Part shown: piece by piece, positions 47,992-57,667 of the stretch
Numbering within the stretch: the stretch's first letter is position 1
How the letters are laid out: every line of letters begins with the position of its first letter
Source: Achromobacter marplatensis
Lineage (GTDB): Bacteria > Pseudomonadota > Gammaproteobacteria > Burkholderiales > Burkholderiaceae_B
Assembly: GCF_002209535.1 (NCBI RefSeq)
Contig: NZ_NJIG01000007.1
Coordinates: 372,001-436,000 of the forward strand
Direction of reading: 5' to 3'
DNA length: 64,000 nucleotides
Translations under genes and position numbers: made by a program
The notes under the pieces: model-generated
Told to the model about the DNA's origin: nothing
The model's input: only the letters and a program-made list of their open reading frames with translations
Database searches by the model: none

Positions 47992-49514
47992 GCAGCATTC
48001 TCGATCATCTGTCGATCGGCTTTGGCGTTGCCTTTTCGCTGACGAACATCCTGGTGGCCATGATCGGCTCGTTCATCGGCACCATGGTCGGCGTTTTGCC
48101 GGGCCTGGGTCCCGTGAACGGGGTCGCGATGCTGATCCCGATCGCCTTCGCGATGAACCTGCCGCCGGAGACGGCGCTGATCCTGCTGGCGGCCGTCTAC
48201 GTGGGCGCCGAGTATGGCGGCCGCATCACGGCCATCCTGCTGAACGTGCCGGGCGAGGCCAGCGCCATCATGACGACGCTGGACGGCTACCCGCTGGCGC
48301 GCCAGGGCCTGGCGAACGTGGCCTTGTCGCTGTCGGCGTGGTCGGCGTTCTTCGGCGCCATCGTGTCGGTGGTGGGCATCATCCTGCTTGCGCCGCTGCT
48401 GGCCAAATGGGCGCTGGCCTTTGGCCCCGCCGAATACTTCGTGCTGATGATCTTCGCGTTCTGCTGCCTGACCAGCCTGCTGGGCAAGCAGCCCGTCAAG
48501 GGCGTTCTGGCCGCGATGATCGGGTTGTCGATCTCGGTGGTCGGGGTGGACGCGAACTCGGGCGTATACCGCTATACGTTCGAATCGGTGCACCTGGCCG
48601 ACGGTATCGATTTCGTGGTGGTGGTGATCGCGTTGTTCGCGGTCAGCGAAATGCTGGAGATGCTGGAAAAAGTGATGGCGGGCCACAGCGTCGAGGTCAA
48701 GCCCAGCGGCCGCAAGCTCTTCAACCTGAAAGAGATGGCGTTCACGTGGTGGAGCGTGGTGCGCAGCGCGTTGGTGGGTTTCGGCGTGGGCGTGCTGCCG
48801 GGCGCGGGCGCCAGCGTGGCCGCGGCTGTCGCGTACTCGCAGGAAAAGCGCATCATCGAGGCCAAGGATCCGAACGCCAAGTTCGGCAAGGGCGACATGC
48901 GCGGACTGGTCGCGCCGGAAGCCGCCGCCACCGCATCGGCCATCGGTTCTTTCGTGCCCATGCTGACGCTGGGCGTGCCGGGTTCGGGCACCACTGCGGT
49001 CATGATGGGCGCGCTGACGCTCTACAACATCACGCCGGGCCCGGTGCTGTTTGAAACCAAGCCGGAGCTGGTGTGGGGTTTGATCGCATCGCTCTTTGTC
49101 GCCAACGTGCTGCTGTTCATCATGAACGTGCCGCTGGTTCGATTCTTCTCGAAGGTGCTGTCAGTTCCGGGCTGGTTGATGGTGCCTGGCATCCTGTGCA
49201 TCAGCTACATCGGCGTCTACGCCATCAACGCGGGTACGTTCGACCTGTTGCTGGTGGCCGGCATCGGCGCGCTGGGCTACTTCCTGCGCAAGTTCGGCGT
49301 GCCGATGGCGCCGCTGGTGCTGGGCGTGGTCTTGGGCAACATGATGGAGCAGAACTTGCGCCGTGCGTTGTCGATGACTGATGGCGATGTGGGTGTGTTG
49401 TTCGCAAGCCCGGTGTCGGTGTCGATGTGGATAGGCGCCGCGGCGGTGGTGGTGGTGCCGCAGTTGATGCGCCGGGTGCGCCGCGCCAGGAAGGTTGCCG
49501 CTGGTCCGGCTTGA
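47988..49514 (+). CDS. tctA: tripartite tricarboxylate transporter large membrane subunit TctA
   Basis: The protein has 508 residues and about 11-12 membrane segments. The two signature loops are GVLPGLGPVNGVAMLIP near residue 35 and VLPGAGASVAAAVAYSQEKR near 265; PGSGTTAVMMGAL is also conserved. It is the transport channel, probably driven by a sodium or proton gradient. It ends the tctDE-tctCBA run at a terminator. Confidence 0.95.
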   Translation: MSSILDHLSIGFGVAFSLTNILVAMIGSFIGTMVGVLPGLGPVNGVAMLIPIAFAMNLPPETALILLAAVYVGAEYGGRITAILLNVPGEASAIMTTLDGYPLARQGLANVALSLSAWSAFFGAIVSVVGIILLAPLLAKWALAFGPAEYFVLMIFAFCCLTSLLGKQPVKGVLAAMIGLSISVVGVDANSGVYRYTFESVHLADGIDFVVVVIALFAVSEMLEMLEKVMAGHSVEVKPSGRKLFNLKEMAFTWWSVVRSALVGFGVGVLPGAGASVAAAVAYSQEKRIIEAKDPNAKFGKGDMRGLVAPEAAATASAIGSFVPMLTLGVPGSGTTAVMMGALTLYNITPGPVLFETKPELVWGLIASLFVANVLLFIMNVPLVRFFSKVLSVPGWLMVPGILCISYIGVYAINAGTFDLLLVAGIGALGYFLRKFGVPMAPLVLGVVLGNMMEQNLRRALSMTDGDVGVLFASPVSVSMWIGAAAVVVVPQLMRRVRRARKVAAGPA

Positions 49515-49575
49515 CGCTGCGGTGAGGGGCGGGCCGAAAGGTCTGCTGCCCACAAGTGGCTTGGCCGGAAATTGC

Positions 49576-49605
49576 AAGGGGCGCTTTGCGGCGCCCCTTT
49601 TTTTA
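49576..49605 (+). terminator. rho-independent terminator after tctA
   Basis: AGGGGCGC and GCGCCCCT pair around a 6-base loop and are followed by seven Ts. It lies between convergent tctA and the aminotransferase gene. Confidence 0.9.
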
Positions 49606-49642
49606 TTTATATGAGTAAATACTCATATTCTGTTCTTGGGTG

Positions 49643-50809
49643 CTAGACCTGCGCCAAGCGCTCCAGCGCGGCGTCCAGCGTCGCGTCTTTCTTCGCGAAG
49701 CAGAAGCGCACGATGCGATGGTTGGATTCCGCGGCGTCGGGCTGGCGGTAGAAGGCCGACACGGGAATCACGGTCACGCCATGGTTGACGGTCAGGTCGC
49801 GCGCGAAGTCGGCTTCGTTCTGCTTGGATATCTGGCTGTAGTCGGCCAGCAGGAAGAACGTGCCGGGGCTGGGCAACGGACGGAAGCGCGTCTTGGCCAG
49901 CCCTTGCGACAGGCGGTCGCGCTTGGCCTGATAGAACGCCGGCAGGTCCAGGTAAGGTTTGGGATCGCGCATGAATTCGGCCAACGCGAACTGCATGGGC
50001 GAGGGCACGGTGAACACCATGAATTGGTGCACCTTGCGCAGCTCGGCGCTCAACTGGCGGGGGGCGCAGCAATAGCCGATCTTCCAACCGGTGGTGTGAT
50101 AGGTCTTGCCGAAGGACGAGATCACGAAGGCGTGTTCGGCCAGCAGGGGGCGGCGCGCCACGCTGGCATGCGGCTTGCCGTCGAAGACGATGTGTTCATA
50201 GACCTCGTCGGACACCAGCAGCACGCCGGTGTCGCGCACGATGGCTTCCAGCGCGTCCAGGTCGCTTTCATCAAGCACGGCACCGGTGGGGTTATGCGGG
50301 AAGTTCAGCATCAGCAGTCGCGTCTTGGACGTGATGGCGTCGCGCACACGCTGCCAGTCGATGCGGTAGTAGGGGTCGGCTTCGGTGGGGGCGCGCAGCG
50401 GTACAGGCACCGCCGTGCCGCCTGCCAGGCGGATGGCCGGCAGATAGGAGTCGTAGCAGGGTTCGATGACGACCACTTCGTCGCCGCTGTTCACCGCGGC
50501 CAGCACCGTGGCCATCAGCGCTTCGGTGGCGCCGCTGGTGACGGTGATTTCGGTTTCGGGGTCGTAGGCATGGCCGTACAGTTCGCGCGTCTTGGCGGCG
50601 ATGGCTTCGCGCAGCGGCGCCACGCCAGGCATGTACGGATACTGATTATGGCCCTCGGCCATTGCGCGGGTCACCAGCGCGCACAGCGCGGGATCCGGAT
50701 CGAAGTCCGGAAAGCCCTGGCCCAGGTTGATGGCCTTGTGTTCGATGGCCAGGCGGCTCATCACGGTGAAGATGGTGGTGCCGACGTCGGGAAGTTTGGA
50801 TCGGATCAT
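49643..50809 (-). CDS. PLP-dependent aminotransferase, class I (methionine aminotransferase-like)
   Basis: The protein has 388 residues. Active-site residues are visible: Asn-173 in NFPHNPTG, Asp-201 in VSDEVYEH, Lys-235 in SSFGKTYHTTGWK, and the substrate-carboxylate Arg near the end (HRIVRFCFAK). It resembles YbdL and kynurenine/glutamine transaminase K enzymes, which prefer methionine and aromatic amino acids. It is cytoplasmic and stands alone, divergent from the AbrB-family gene. Confidence 0.9.
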   Translation of the reverse strand: MIRSKLPDVGTTIFTVMSRLAIEHKAINLGQGFPDFDPDPALCALVTRAMAEGHNQYPYMPGVAPLREAIAAKTRELYGHAYDPETEITVTSGATEALMATVLAAVNSGDEVVVIEPCYDSYLPAIRLAGGTAVPVPLRAPTEADPYYRIDWQRVRDAITSKTRLLMLNFPHNPTGAVLDESDLDALEAIVRDTGVLLVSDEVYEHIVFDGKPHASVARRPLLAEHAFVISSFGKTYHTTGWKIGYCCAPRQLSAELRKVHQFMVFTVPSPMQFALAEFMRDPKPYLDLPAFYQAKRDRLSQGLAKTRFRPLPSPGTFFLLADYSQISKQNEADFARDLTVNHGVTVIPVSAFYRQPDAAESNHRIVRFCFAKKDATLDAALERLAQV

Positions 50810-50893
50810 GGTGGACGCGAGGATGAACGCTGGTAGGCAAAGAAAGTTTTCGTAAGTATCCCACTAACTCATAATTCGTTTTTCGTATTAGCT

Positions 50894-51958
50894 ATGCACG
50901 TGGATGGGATCGTGGGTCAAAACATGTTGTTGAGGGTGCTGGGTGGTTTGTCTATTGCGTTGGCAGGTGCCTTGCTGGCGGTATGGGCGCACATGCCCCT
51001 GCCGTGGATGTTGGGCGCGTTGCTGGTGACGGCGGCCACACGGATCGCGGGGTTGGGCACGGTCTGCCCCAGGCCCGCGCGCAATGGCGGTCAGTGGGTG
51101 ATCGGCACGTCGTTGGGGCTGTACTTCACGCCGCAGGTGCTGGGTCATATAGGCGCCAACGCCGGGCCCATCATCGTGGGGATGCTGTTCGCGCTGGCGC
51201 TGGCCTTCATGGGCACCGCGATGCTGCGCCGCTTCACGGACGCCGATTTCAAGACGGCCTGGTTTTCGTCGGCCATTGGCGGCGCCAGCGAAATGGCCAG
51301 CCTGGCGGAACGGCATGGCGCGCGGATTGATCGCGTTGCCACGGCGCACAGTGTGCGCGTGCTGCTGGTGGTGGTGACGGTGCCGTTCATCTTCCAATGG
51401 TGGGGCGTGGCGGGGCTGGACCCCACGGTGCCGGGCCCGAAGACCGTGGATGGCGCAGGACTTGCCGCGTTGGTGGCCCTGACCTGCATCGGCGGCCTTT
51501 TCTTCATGAAGCTGCGCCTGCCGAATCCCTGGGTGTTGGGCCCGATGCTGGTGGCGATGCTTCTGACCACTTCGGGCGTGGAACTTTCGGCCTTGCCGGA
51601 CTACGTGCCGAAGGTCGGACAGCTGTTCATCGGCTGGTCGCTGGGCGACCGTTACCGGCCGGATTTCTTTCGCGCCGCGCCTCGCTTTATCGCCGTGGTG
51701 GCGACATTCACGGTCGTTGCATTGGCGTTGGCGTTCGGGCTTGGCGCGCTGCTGTCGTACTGGTCGGTGGCGCCTGTACCGACGTTGATCCTGGGGACGA
51801 CGCCGGGCGGTATCGCCGAGATGGCGATCACCGCGAAGGTGTTGCAGTTGGGCGTGCCCGTGGTCACCGCTTTCCATGTCACGCGCATGGTGTTCGTCGT
51901 GATCGTCACCGGTCCGATCTACGCGTTTCTGGCGCGCAGGCAGGCAAATTCCGCCTAA
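50894..51958 (+). CDS. AbrB family membrane protein (putative transporter)
   Basis: The protein has 354 residues and is very hydrophobic, with about ten membrane segments arranged as two similar halves (LPWMLGALLVTAAT near residue 36 and NPWVLGPMLVAMLLT near 211). This duplicated pattern defines the AidB/AbrB membrane family, sometimes annotated as ammonia monooxygenase, a name not supported by function. Its role is unknown. Confidence 0.85.
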   Translation: MHVDGIVGQNMLLRVLGGLSIALAGALLAVWAHMPLPWMLGALLVTAATRIAGLGTVCPRPARNGGQWVIGTSLGLYFTPQVLGHIGANAGPIIVGMLFALALAFMGTAMLRRFTDADFKTAWFSSAIGGASEMASLAERHGARIDRVATAHSVRVLLVVVTVPFIFQWWGVAGLDPTVPGPKTVDGAGLAALVALTCIGGLFFMKLRLPNPWVLGPMLVAMLLTTSGVELSALPDYVPKVGQLFIGWSLGDRYRPDFFRAAPRFIAVVATFTVVALALAFGLGALLSYWSVAPVPTLILGTTPGGIAEMAITAKVLQLGVPVVTAFHVTRMVFVVIVTGPIYAFLARRQANSA

Positions 51959-52192
51959 CGGGACTTCGCTTCCAGTCAGAAAAAAGCGACATTGGGGTAA
52001 ACAACAATATGAGCGGGTAATGGGGGGTGAGTATGCTGATTCCGCAGTTGATTCAAGCAGCGCGCGGACTCGTTCTGTTGCTTGGCGATGAGCGGGAACG
52101 CAGCAGCAACGCAGGTATTTCTACCGGTCGTTCAGTTCTCACGGCGTCCTTGATTCATTGCAATTCGATTCAATTACAGGACGCTAGAAAAA

Positions 52193-52399
52193 ATGGCTCA
52201 GAAGGGCAAAGTTAAGTGGTTCAACGCTGACAAGGGTTACGGTTTCATTACGCCGGACGTTGGTGGCACCGACGTTTTCGCACACTTTTCCGCCATCCAA
52301 GGCCGCGGCTATCGCAGCCTGAACGAAGGGCAGGAAGTCGAATTCGAAGTTAAGGATGGTCCGAAAGGACCTCAAGCGGCCGAAATTCGCCCGCTCTAA
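52193..52399 (+). CDS. cspA: cold-shock protein, CspA family
   Basis: The protein has 68 residues, a single cold-shock domain. RNP1 KGYGFITPD and RNP2 VFAHFSAI are intact, so it binds single-stranded RNA and DNA. A leader of more than 200 bp without genes precedes it, as is usual for cold-shock genes regulated through their 5' UTR. It ends at a clear terminator. Confidence 0.96.
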   Translation: MAQKGKVKWFNADKGYGFITPDVGGTDVFAHFSAIQGRGYRSLNEGQEVEFEVKDGPKGPQAAEIRPL

Positions 52400-52443
52400 A
52401 TCGGGAAATCCCAATTTCCCGTCCGCCAGGTCCGACCTGGCTA

Positions 52444-52483
52444 CAACGCCCCAAGACTTCCGAGTCTGGGGCGTTGTTTCATT
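52444..52483 (+). terminator. rho-independent terminator after cspA
   Basis: CAACGCCCCAAGACT pairs with AGTCTGGGGCGTTG (one bulged A) around TTCC, followed by TTTCATTT. Confidence 0.88.
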
Positions 52484-52580
52484 TGGGCCGGAATTTTTCC
52501 GTTGTCATCGCTTCCGTTTTCGGCCCGCACAGGCACGATAGTTAGTGTTCACTAACATATCCTCCAGCCTTGGATAAGTC

Positions 52581-52589
52581 TGTGGATAA
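52581..52589 (-). promoter_or_regulatory. perfect DnaA box in candidate oriC
   Basis: TGTGGATAA, directly followed by TTATTTTTGGGAATTTGAAT, the most AT-rich stretch of the candidate origin. Confidence 0.7.
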
Positions 52590-53397
52590 TTATTTTTGGG
52601 AATTTGAATTTCGGTGCGCAGTAATGAAGCACGCGCGTCTTGGCGTGCAAGGTTTTGCACAGATTTTCAGTTTTGCGGGGGGGCAATTCAAACTGGCTAA
52701 ATTGACGGTGGCCAGCAGGAACCGAGCGCGACCGCTCTACGTGAAACAGGGCTCTTTCCCAGGGAATACGGGCCTTTCAAGCGATTTTTCAGGCCACTCC
52801 CCAGCCAGATAGGCGAGCATGCCGATTATCGGATGGCGGCGGCCTCAGCCTTTTTGGGGCCCGAATCCGATGGTTGTTCACAAAGATATCCCCATGCCGG
52901 TTATGCACAGATGCACCCCTTGATTTGTCCAAATCGAGGGATGTTTGCCTGTGGATAGAAATGGGGATAGCGATTATTCGACGGACGATTTGGGCCGCTT
53001 TAAAGTTGCGGTTCGTTCCGGACCTATCGAGCTTCGTCGTCGCTCGCGAAAGGGTTTCCCGATTCCGTTTCGGTGGAATTCGCTCTTGAAAACCGGATAT
53101 CAAGTTTTCCACAGGGATTCACATGGAATCTGCCGCCTCAGCCAAATGGATGATGGCGCGCCGCCACGGGCTCGAGCAAGATAGTTGTGGTGTCAATGGT
53201 CCCGGTGTGGCATAGGCGATGTGCTGCGGTAACTACGCGGGTCACGATGGGCGCAGACGATGCGGGATAACTATGTTGATAAACCGCCGCATCGTGAATC
53301 GCGGCAATTTGACTGGCCGAAGGCGTGGGAGTTCCCTTGATCGGCGGGCCGGGTTTTGGGGTGATTAAGTAAGGGTTATGGACCCGATAGTCGAATC

Positions 53398-53406
53398 TTA
53401 TCCACA
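53398..53406 (+). promoter_or_regulatory. perfect DnaA box in candidate oriC
   Basis: TTATCCACA, followed 1 bp later by a near-match TTTTCCACG. Confidence 0.7.
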
Positions 53407-53420
53407 AAGTTTTCCACGCC

Positions 53421-54095
53421 TTTTTGGCGATCTCTGCAGTGCTTGAAAGTGGCACCGCCTAGTCCCTTTCAGATGACCACGGAATTGGACGTCAGGCGCT
53501 TTTCTCCTATGAGACGCGTTGGATATTTGTGGGTTTTCGAAGATCTGGGCGATTAGCCTGAGGACTTATTTTCGCGGCATTCTTGCCCGGCCGTTGATGC
53601 CGGTTTTCTGAGTTATCCCCAAAGTTGTTCCACGTGAATTCGGACGTACGGCCTAGCGTGGATGACGGTCGGATGTTGATAACTTGAAAGCGCTTCTGGC
53701 CGGAGAAAATCACGGCGTTTTGGTCTTCACCAAGATATCCACTGCATGCTGTGAATAAACACGAGCGTGTGCAAGCTTGGAATATTTCGGCGGGTGCCGC
53801 GCAATGATTGCCGGGCGTTGATTGCTGGCTTGTGTGCGCTCCGAGTCGATCCTGGATGCTCGACGAACTTAAACGCTGGCGGGCCTTTCACGTGGAACGG
53901 AAAAAATTAGCGATATTTCCGTCAAGGGGTAGGGTAGGGGTTGGAAAATCGTTTTTTTTACCTGTCTTCGGGTTCTTAAAGTTTCCGCATTTGCCGTGTT
54001 TCTTAGAGCCGAGTCGTCCGCATTCAGTAAATCATGAAGAGAGAGGAACAGATTTCTGGCCGCGAGACTCGACATCCGTGTCCCTAAATTTGGTG
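53421..54095. other. non-coding link between candidate oriC and the parS array
   Basis: It holds a near-consensus DnaA site (TTATCCCCA, 53613-53621) and two degenerate parS sites (53626-53641 TGTTCCACGTGAATTC, and 53884-53899 CCTTTCACGTGGAACG). It is relatively AT-rich (for example 53905-53990). I see no credible gene. Confidence 0.55.
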
Positions 54096-54981
54096 TGTTT
54101 CACGTGGAACGTGCTCAATACGGATCTTTGGCGTGTTTCACGAACGACATGCGGGACATGTTTCACGTGGAACAGTATGCTCGAACGTGGAGTAACGGTC
54201 GCTTCGAGGCGGGCGAATCGTAGAGTCGCGGGGCACTGACGGGATGTTCCACGTGAAACATCCGGTGCGTGCACCATAGGCACTGTCAGGCCCATGCCAA
54301 TGTTCCACGTGAAACATTACTCGTCATGCTCGTAAGAGAGGGATGCGGGTCCCCCTGGCGGATTTGCGCAGCGTTTCACGTGGAACATATCGCCGATAGA
54401 CACGGGGATGGGCTCGCGCTTCGTTTGCAATCCTAGCTGCCATCGGGATGTTCCACGTGGAACATTTGTTCCTGGCAGGCACCTAGCCCGGTACGGACGG
54501 CCTGGGATCAACCGTTCCAGTCGGGTTGAGTTTAGGGGCTGAGCGATTAAAAGGGTGCGACGTTTCACGTGGAACATCCCGTAGGGAGTAAACCTCGCTG
54601 TTCGCGACGCTCTATTTCGCCATCGACCACACCAGGTGCCGCTGATCGGATTTCGCACTAATAGTCGGCAGATTCCGATTTTCGCGTCGTGTACGGAGGA
54701 GGGCGCTTGTGGATCCCTGCTCTACCGCTCAAGCGGAGGTAGAACTCAGGCGCAGGATGTTCCACGTGAAACATGCGCATGCCAAGAAGCAGCGAAGCGC
54801 ACAAAATGGCCACCCGACGACTCCACGCTCCAGTCTGTTCCACGTGAAACATGACACGCAAAAACACCGGCAGATGCCGACATATTCGCCCCGTACCCTG
54901 GACCTTCGTTGCCAAATTCCGACGCGAAGCGGGCAGGGCAGGAAGGTCATCTGCACCCCTATCCATGTTTCACGTGAAACA
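54096..54981. repeat. parS array (ten ParB-binding sites)
   Basis: Ten 16-bp sites match TGTTYCACGTGRAACA with at most one end mismatch. They start at 54096, 54159, 54245, 54301, 54372, 54449, 54561, 54758, 54836 and 54966. The last is the canonical TGTTTCACGTGAAACA; 54449 is the perfect palindrome TGTTCCACGTGGAACA. Most others are TTCC/GAAA hybrids in either orientation; 54096, 54372 and 54561 differ at one end base. Spacing is 56-197 bp. ParB loads here and spreads to form the segregation complex pulled by ParA. Open frames in this stretch are made of translated parS copies and are not genes. Confidence 0.92.
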
Positions 54982-55002
54982 TGCCACCCCTGCCTCTATA
55001 AT
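54966..55002 (+). promoter_or_regulatory. candidate mnmG operon promoter overlapped by parS
   Basis: A perfect -10 TATAAT lies at 54997-55002, 35 bp before mnmG. The -35 position with a 17-bp spacer (54974-54979, GTGAAA) falls inside the canonical parS at 54966-54981. ParB bound there could repress the mnmG-rsmG-parA-parB operon. Confidence 0.55.
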
Positions 55003-55037
55003 GAGCACCGAACGCTCTCTTATCTCCCCTCCCCATC

Positions 55038-56957
55038 ATGGACTATCCCCGCGAATTCGATGTCATCGTCGTCGGTGGCGGCCACGCCGGCACTGAAGCG
55101 GCACTGGCTGCGGCCCGCGCTGGCGCCCAGACGCTGCTGCTGACGCACAACATCGAGACCCTTGGCCAAATGTCTTGCAATCCCTCCATCGGTGGGATCG
55201 GCAAGGGCCACCTTGTCAAAGAAGTCGACGCCCTGGGTGGCGCAATGGCTTTGGCAACGGACGAAGCCGGGATTCAGTTCCGTATCCTGAACGGCTCGAA
55301 AGGCCCGGCGGTTCGCGCTACCCGCGCTCAAGCCGACCGCGTGCTTTACCGTCAGGCGATCCGGGGCCGCCTCGAGAACCAGCCAAACTTGTGGCTGTTC
55401 CAGCAAGCGGTCGAAGATCTGATGGTGGAAGGCGACCGCGTCGTTGGCGCGGTAACCCAGGTAGGCCTGAAGTTTCGTGCCCGGACGGTGGTGCTGACCG
55501 CCGGCACGTTCCTGAATGGCTTGATCCACGTGGGCCTGCAGAATTATTCGGGTGGCCGCGCCGGCGATCCTCCGGCGATCTCGCTGGGGCAGCGCCTGAA
55601 GGAACTGAAGCTTCCGCAAGGCCGCCTGAAGACCGGCACCCCGCCGCGCATCGACGGACGCTCGATCAACTACAGCATTCTGGAAGAGCAACCCGGCGAT
55701 CTCGATCCCATCCCCGTGTTTTCGTACATGGGTAACGTGGCCATGCACCCGCGCCAGTTGCCGTGCTGGATCACGCACACCAACGCCCGCACGCACGACA
55801 TCATCCGCGGCGGCCTGGACCGTTCGCCGATGTACAGCGGCGTCATCGAAGGGGTGGGGCCGCGCTACTGCCCGTCCATCGAAGACAAGATCCATCGCTT
55901 TGCCGACAAGGAATCCCATCAGGTGTTCCTGGAACCGGAAGGCCTGGATACGCACGAGGTCTATCCCAACGGCGTGTCCACCAGCTTGCCTTTCGATGTG
56001 CAGCTGGACTTGATCCATTCCCTGCGGGGCTTGGAAAACGCGCACATCATGCGCCCGGGCTATGCCATCGAGTACGACTACTTCGATCCACGTGGATTGA
56101 AGAGCACGCTCGAAACCAAGGCGATTGCCGGCCTGTTCTTTGCCGGCCAGATCAACGGCACGACGGGATACGAAGAAGCCGCCGCTCAAGGCTTGCTGGC
56201 TGGCGTCAATGCCGCGCTGCAGTCGCTGGGCCGCGATCCGTGGACGCCGCGTCGCGACGAAGCCTATCTGGGCGTGCTGGTCGACGACCTGGTCACCCGA
56301 GGTGTGACCGAGCCCTATCGCATGTTCACCTCGCGCGCCGAATACCGCCTGAGCCTGCGCGAAGACAACGCCGATCTGCGCCTGACCGAAGTCGGCCGCC
56401 AGCTGGGCATCGTCGACGACGCACGCTGGGACGCGTTCAACCGCAAGCGCGACGCGGTGGCGACGGAAGTCGAACGCCTGAAGTCTTCGTGGGTCAATCC
56501 GCGGATTCTGCCGGCCGAGATCGCGGAACCGCTGCTGGGCAAGGCAATTGAACGTGAGTACTCACTAGCTGACCTGCTGAAACGCCCGAATGTTTCCTAT
56601 GAAGCATTGATGGCCACGCGTAATGCCGACGGCTCGCTGCTGGCCGGCCCGGGCGTGGTGGAAGACGAGGTCTTGGCCGAGCAGGTTGAGATCCAGGTGA
56701 AGTACGCCGGCTATATCGCGCGCCAGCAGGACGAAGTCCAAAAGCAGATTTCGCACGAGCAACAGCCCATCCCCGCGGATGTGGACTACGACGCCGTGAC
56801 CAGCCTCTCGTTTGAAGTGCGCCAGAAATTGAAGACGCATCGCCCGGAGACCGTCGGCCAGGCCGCACGCATCTCCGGCGTGACCCCCGCTGCAATCTCG
56901 TTGCTGCTGATCCACCTCAAGCGCCTGCACTACGGCTCGCGCAAGCAAGCCGCATGA
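55038..56957 (+). CDS. mnmG: tRNA uridine-5-carboxymethylaminomethyl(34) synthesis enzyme MnmG
   Basis: The protein has 639 residues. FAD-binding GGGHAG lies at 13-18; [16 protein letters not shown] and [16 protein letters not shown] are family hallmarks, and a C-terminal helical domain binds MnmE. The complex modifies wobble uridines of tRNA. It is the first gene of the operon with rsmG and parA, each joined by ATGA overlaps. No clear Shine-Dalgarno is seen before its ATG. Confidence 0.97.
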   Translation: MDYPREFDVIVVGGGHAGTEAALAAARAGAQTLLLTHNIETLGQMSCNPSIGGIGKGHLVKEVDALGGAMALATDEAGIQFRILNGSKGPAVRATRAQADRVLYRQAIRGRLENQPNLWLFQQAVEDLMVEGDRVVGAVTQVGLKFRARTVVLTAGTFLNGLIHVGLQNYSGGRAGDPPAISLGQRLKELKLPQGRLKTGTPPRIDGRSINYSILEEQPGDLDPIPVFSYMGNVAMHPRQLPCWITHTNARTHDIIRGGLDRSPMYSGVIEGVGPRYCPSIEDKIHRFADKESHQVFLEPEGLDTHEVYPNGVSTSLPFDVQLDLIHSLRGLENAHIMRPGYAIEYDYFDPRGLKSTLETKAIAGLFFAGQINGTTGYEEAAAQGLLAGVNAALQSLGRDPWTPRRDEAYLGVLVDDLVTRGVTEPYRMFTSRAEYRLSLREDNADLRLTEVGRQLGIVDDARWDAFNRKRDAVATEVERLKSSWVNPRILPAEIAEPLLGKAIEREYSLADLLKRPNVSYEALMATRNADGSLLAGPGVVEDEVLAEQVEIQVKYAGYIARQQDEVQKQISHEQQPIPADVDYDAVTSLSFEVRQKLKTHRPETVGQAARISGVTPAAISLLLIHLKRLHYGSRKQAA

Positions 56958-57667
56958 CCGCCCGTATCGATCAGGCCGGCGCTGACATGGCCGGCCGCCT
57001 CTCTCGCGCATGCGAGCAGCTGGGGCTGCCTGCCGATGCCGCCGCGCACGACAAGCTGCTGAACTACCTGTCCCAGATGCAGCGCTGGAACCGGACCTAC
57101 AACCTCACCGCCATCCGCGATCCCCAGCAGATGCTGATCCAGCATCTGTTCGACAGCCTGGCCGCCGTGGGGCCGTTCAGCGAGGCGCTGGGCGCCGCTG
57201 GCGCTCCTGCCAAGGTCTACGACGTCGGCTCGGGTGGCGGCCTGCCTGGCGTCGTTCTCGCGATCATGCGGCCCATGTGGTCGGTGACGTGCATCGACGC
57301 CGTTGAAAAGAAAACCGCATTCGTGCGCCAGATGAGTGGCGCGCTGGCTTTGCCCAACCTGCAGGCGCGCCATGCGCGCATCGAAACGCTGGAGCCGGCC
57401 GAGTGCGACATCGTCACGTCCCGCGCCTTCGCGTCGCTGGACGATTTTGCGCAGCTCGCGGGTCGCCACGTGCGCATCGATGGTACCCTCGTCGCCATGA
57501 AGGGCAAGGTCCCCGATGAAGAGATTCAGGCGCTGCATGCGCGCGGGGAATGGCAAGTCGACCATATTCAGCCGCTCCGGGTACCGGAGCTGCAAGCAGA
57601 ACGCTGCCTGATCTGGATGCGCCGCGGCGAAGAGCGCGGTGAAGGACGCAGTCAAGGAACCCTATGA
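56954..57667 (+). CDS. rsmG: 16S rRNA (guanine-N7)-methyltransferase RsmG
   Basis: The protein has 237 residues. The S-adenosylmethionine-binding motif [17 protein letters not shown] lies near residue 90, and [11 protein letters not shown] earlier is typical of GidB. It methylates G527 of 16S rRNA. It overlaps both mnmG and parA by ATGA, giving tight translational coupling. The C-terminal tail after WMRRG is slightly extended. Confidence 0.96.
   Translation: MTARIDQAGADMAGRLSRACEQLGLPADAAAHDKLLNYLSQMQRWNRTYNLTAIRDPQQMLIQHLFDSLAAVGPFSEALGAAGAPAKVYDVGSGGGLPGVVLAIMRPMWSVTCIDAVEKKTAFVRQMSGALALPNLQARHARIETLEPAECDIVTSRAFASLDDFAQLAGRHVRIDGTLVAMKGKVPDEEIQALHARGEWQVDHIQPLRVPELQAERCLIWMRRGEERGEGRSQGTL

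Larger units (their letters stand above)
52560..53420. other. candidate chromosomal replication origin (oriC)
   Basis: No credible gene lies here. Five sites match TTWTNCACA: 52581-52589 (minus), 52653-52661 (TTTTGCACA), 52901-52909 (TTATGCACA), 53105-53113 (TTTTCCACA) and 53398-53406. One-mismatch sites lie at about 52873 (TTGTTCACA) and 52950 (CTATCCACA on the minus strand). An AT-rich stretch adjoins the first box (52581-52615), a possible unwinding element. The position just upstream of the parS array and mnmG fits origins of related genomes. The assignment is an inference. Confidence 0.65.

Noticed and set aside
52027..52215. 62-codon open frame before cspA
   Set aside because: It runs into the cspA start in another frame and lies in the expected long cspA leader; no recognisable protein.
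54134..54149. Possible eleventh parS (TGTTTCACGAACGACA)
   Set aside because: Only the left half matches; the central CACGTG is broken, so ParB binding is unlikely.
53808..54239. Open frame of 143 codons in the parS region, and others at 54317-54658, 54658-54966 and 54709-55143
   Set aside because: Their recurring FHVKH and CFTWN peptides are translations of parS copies in different frames. There is no ribosome site, no family resemblance, and the overlapping frames lie on both strands.
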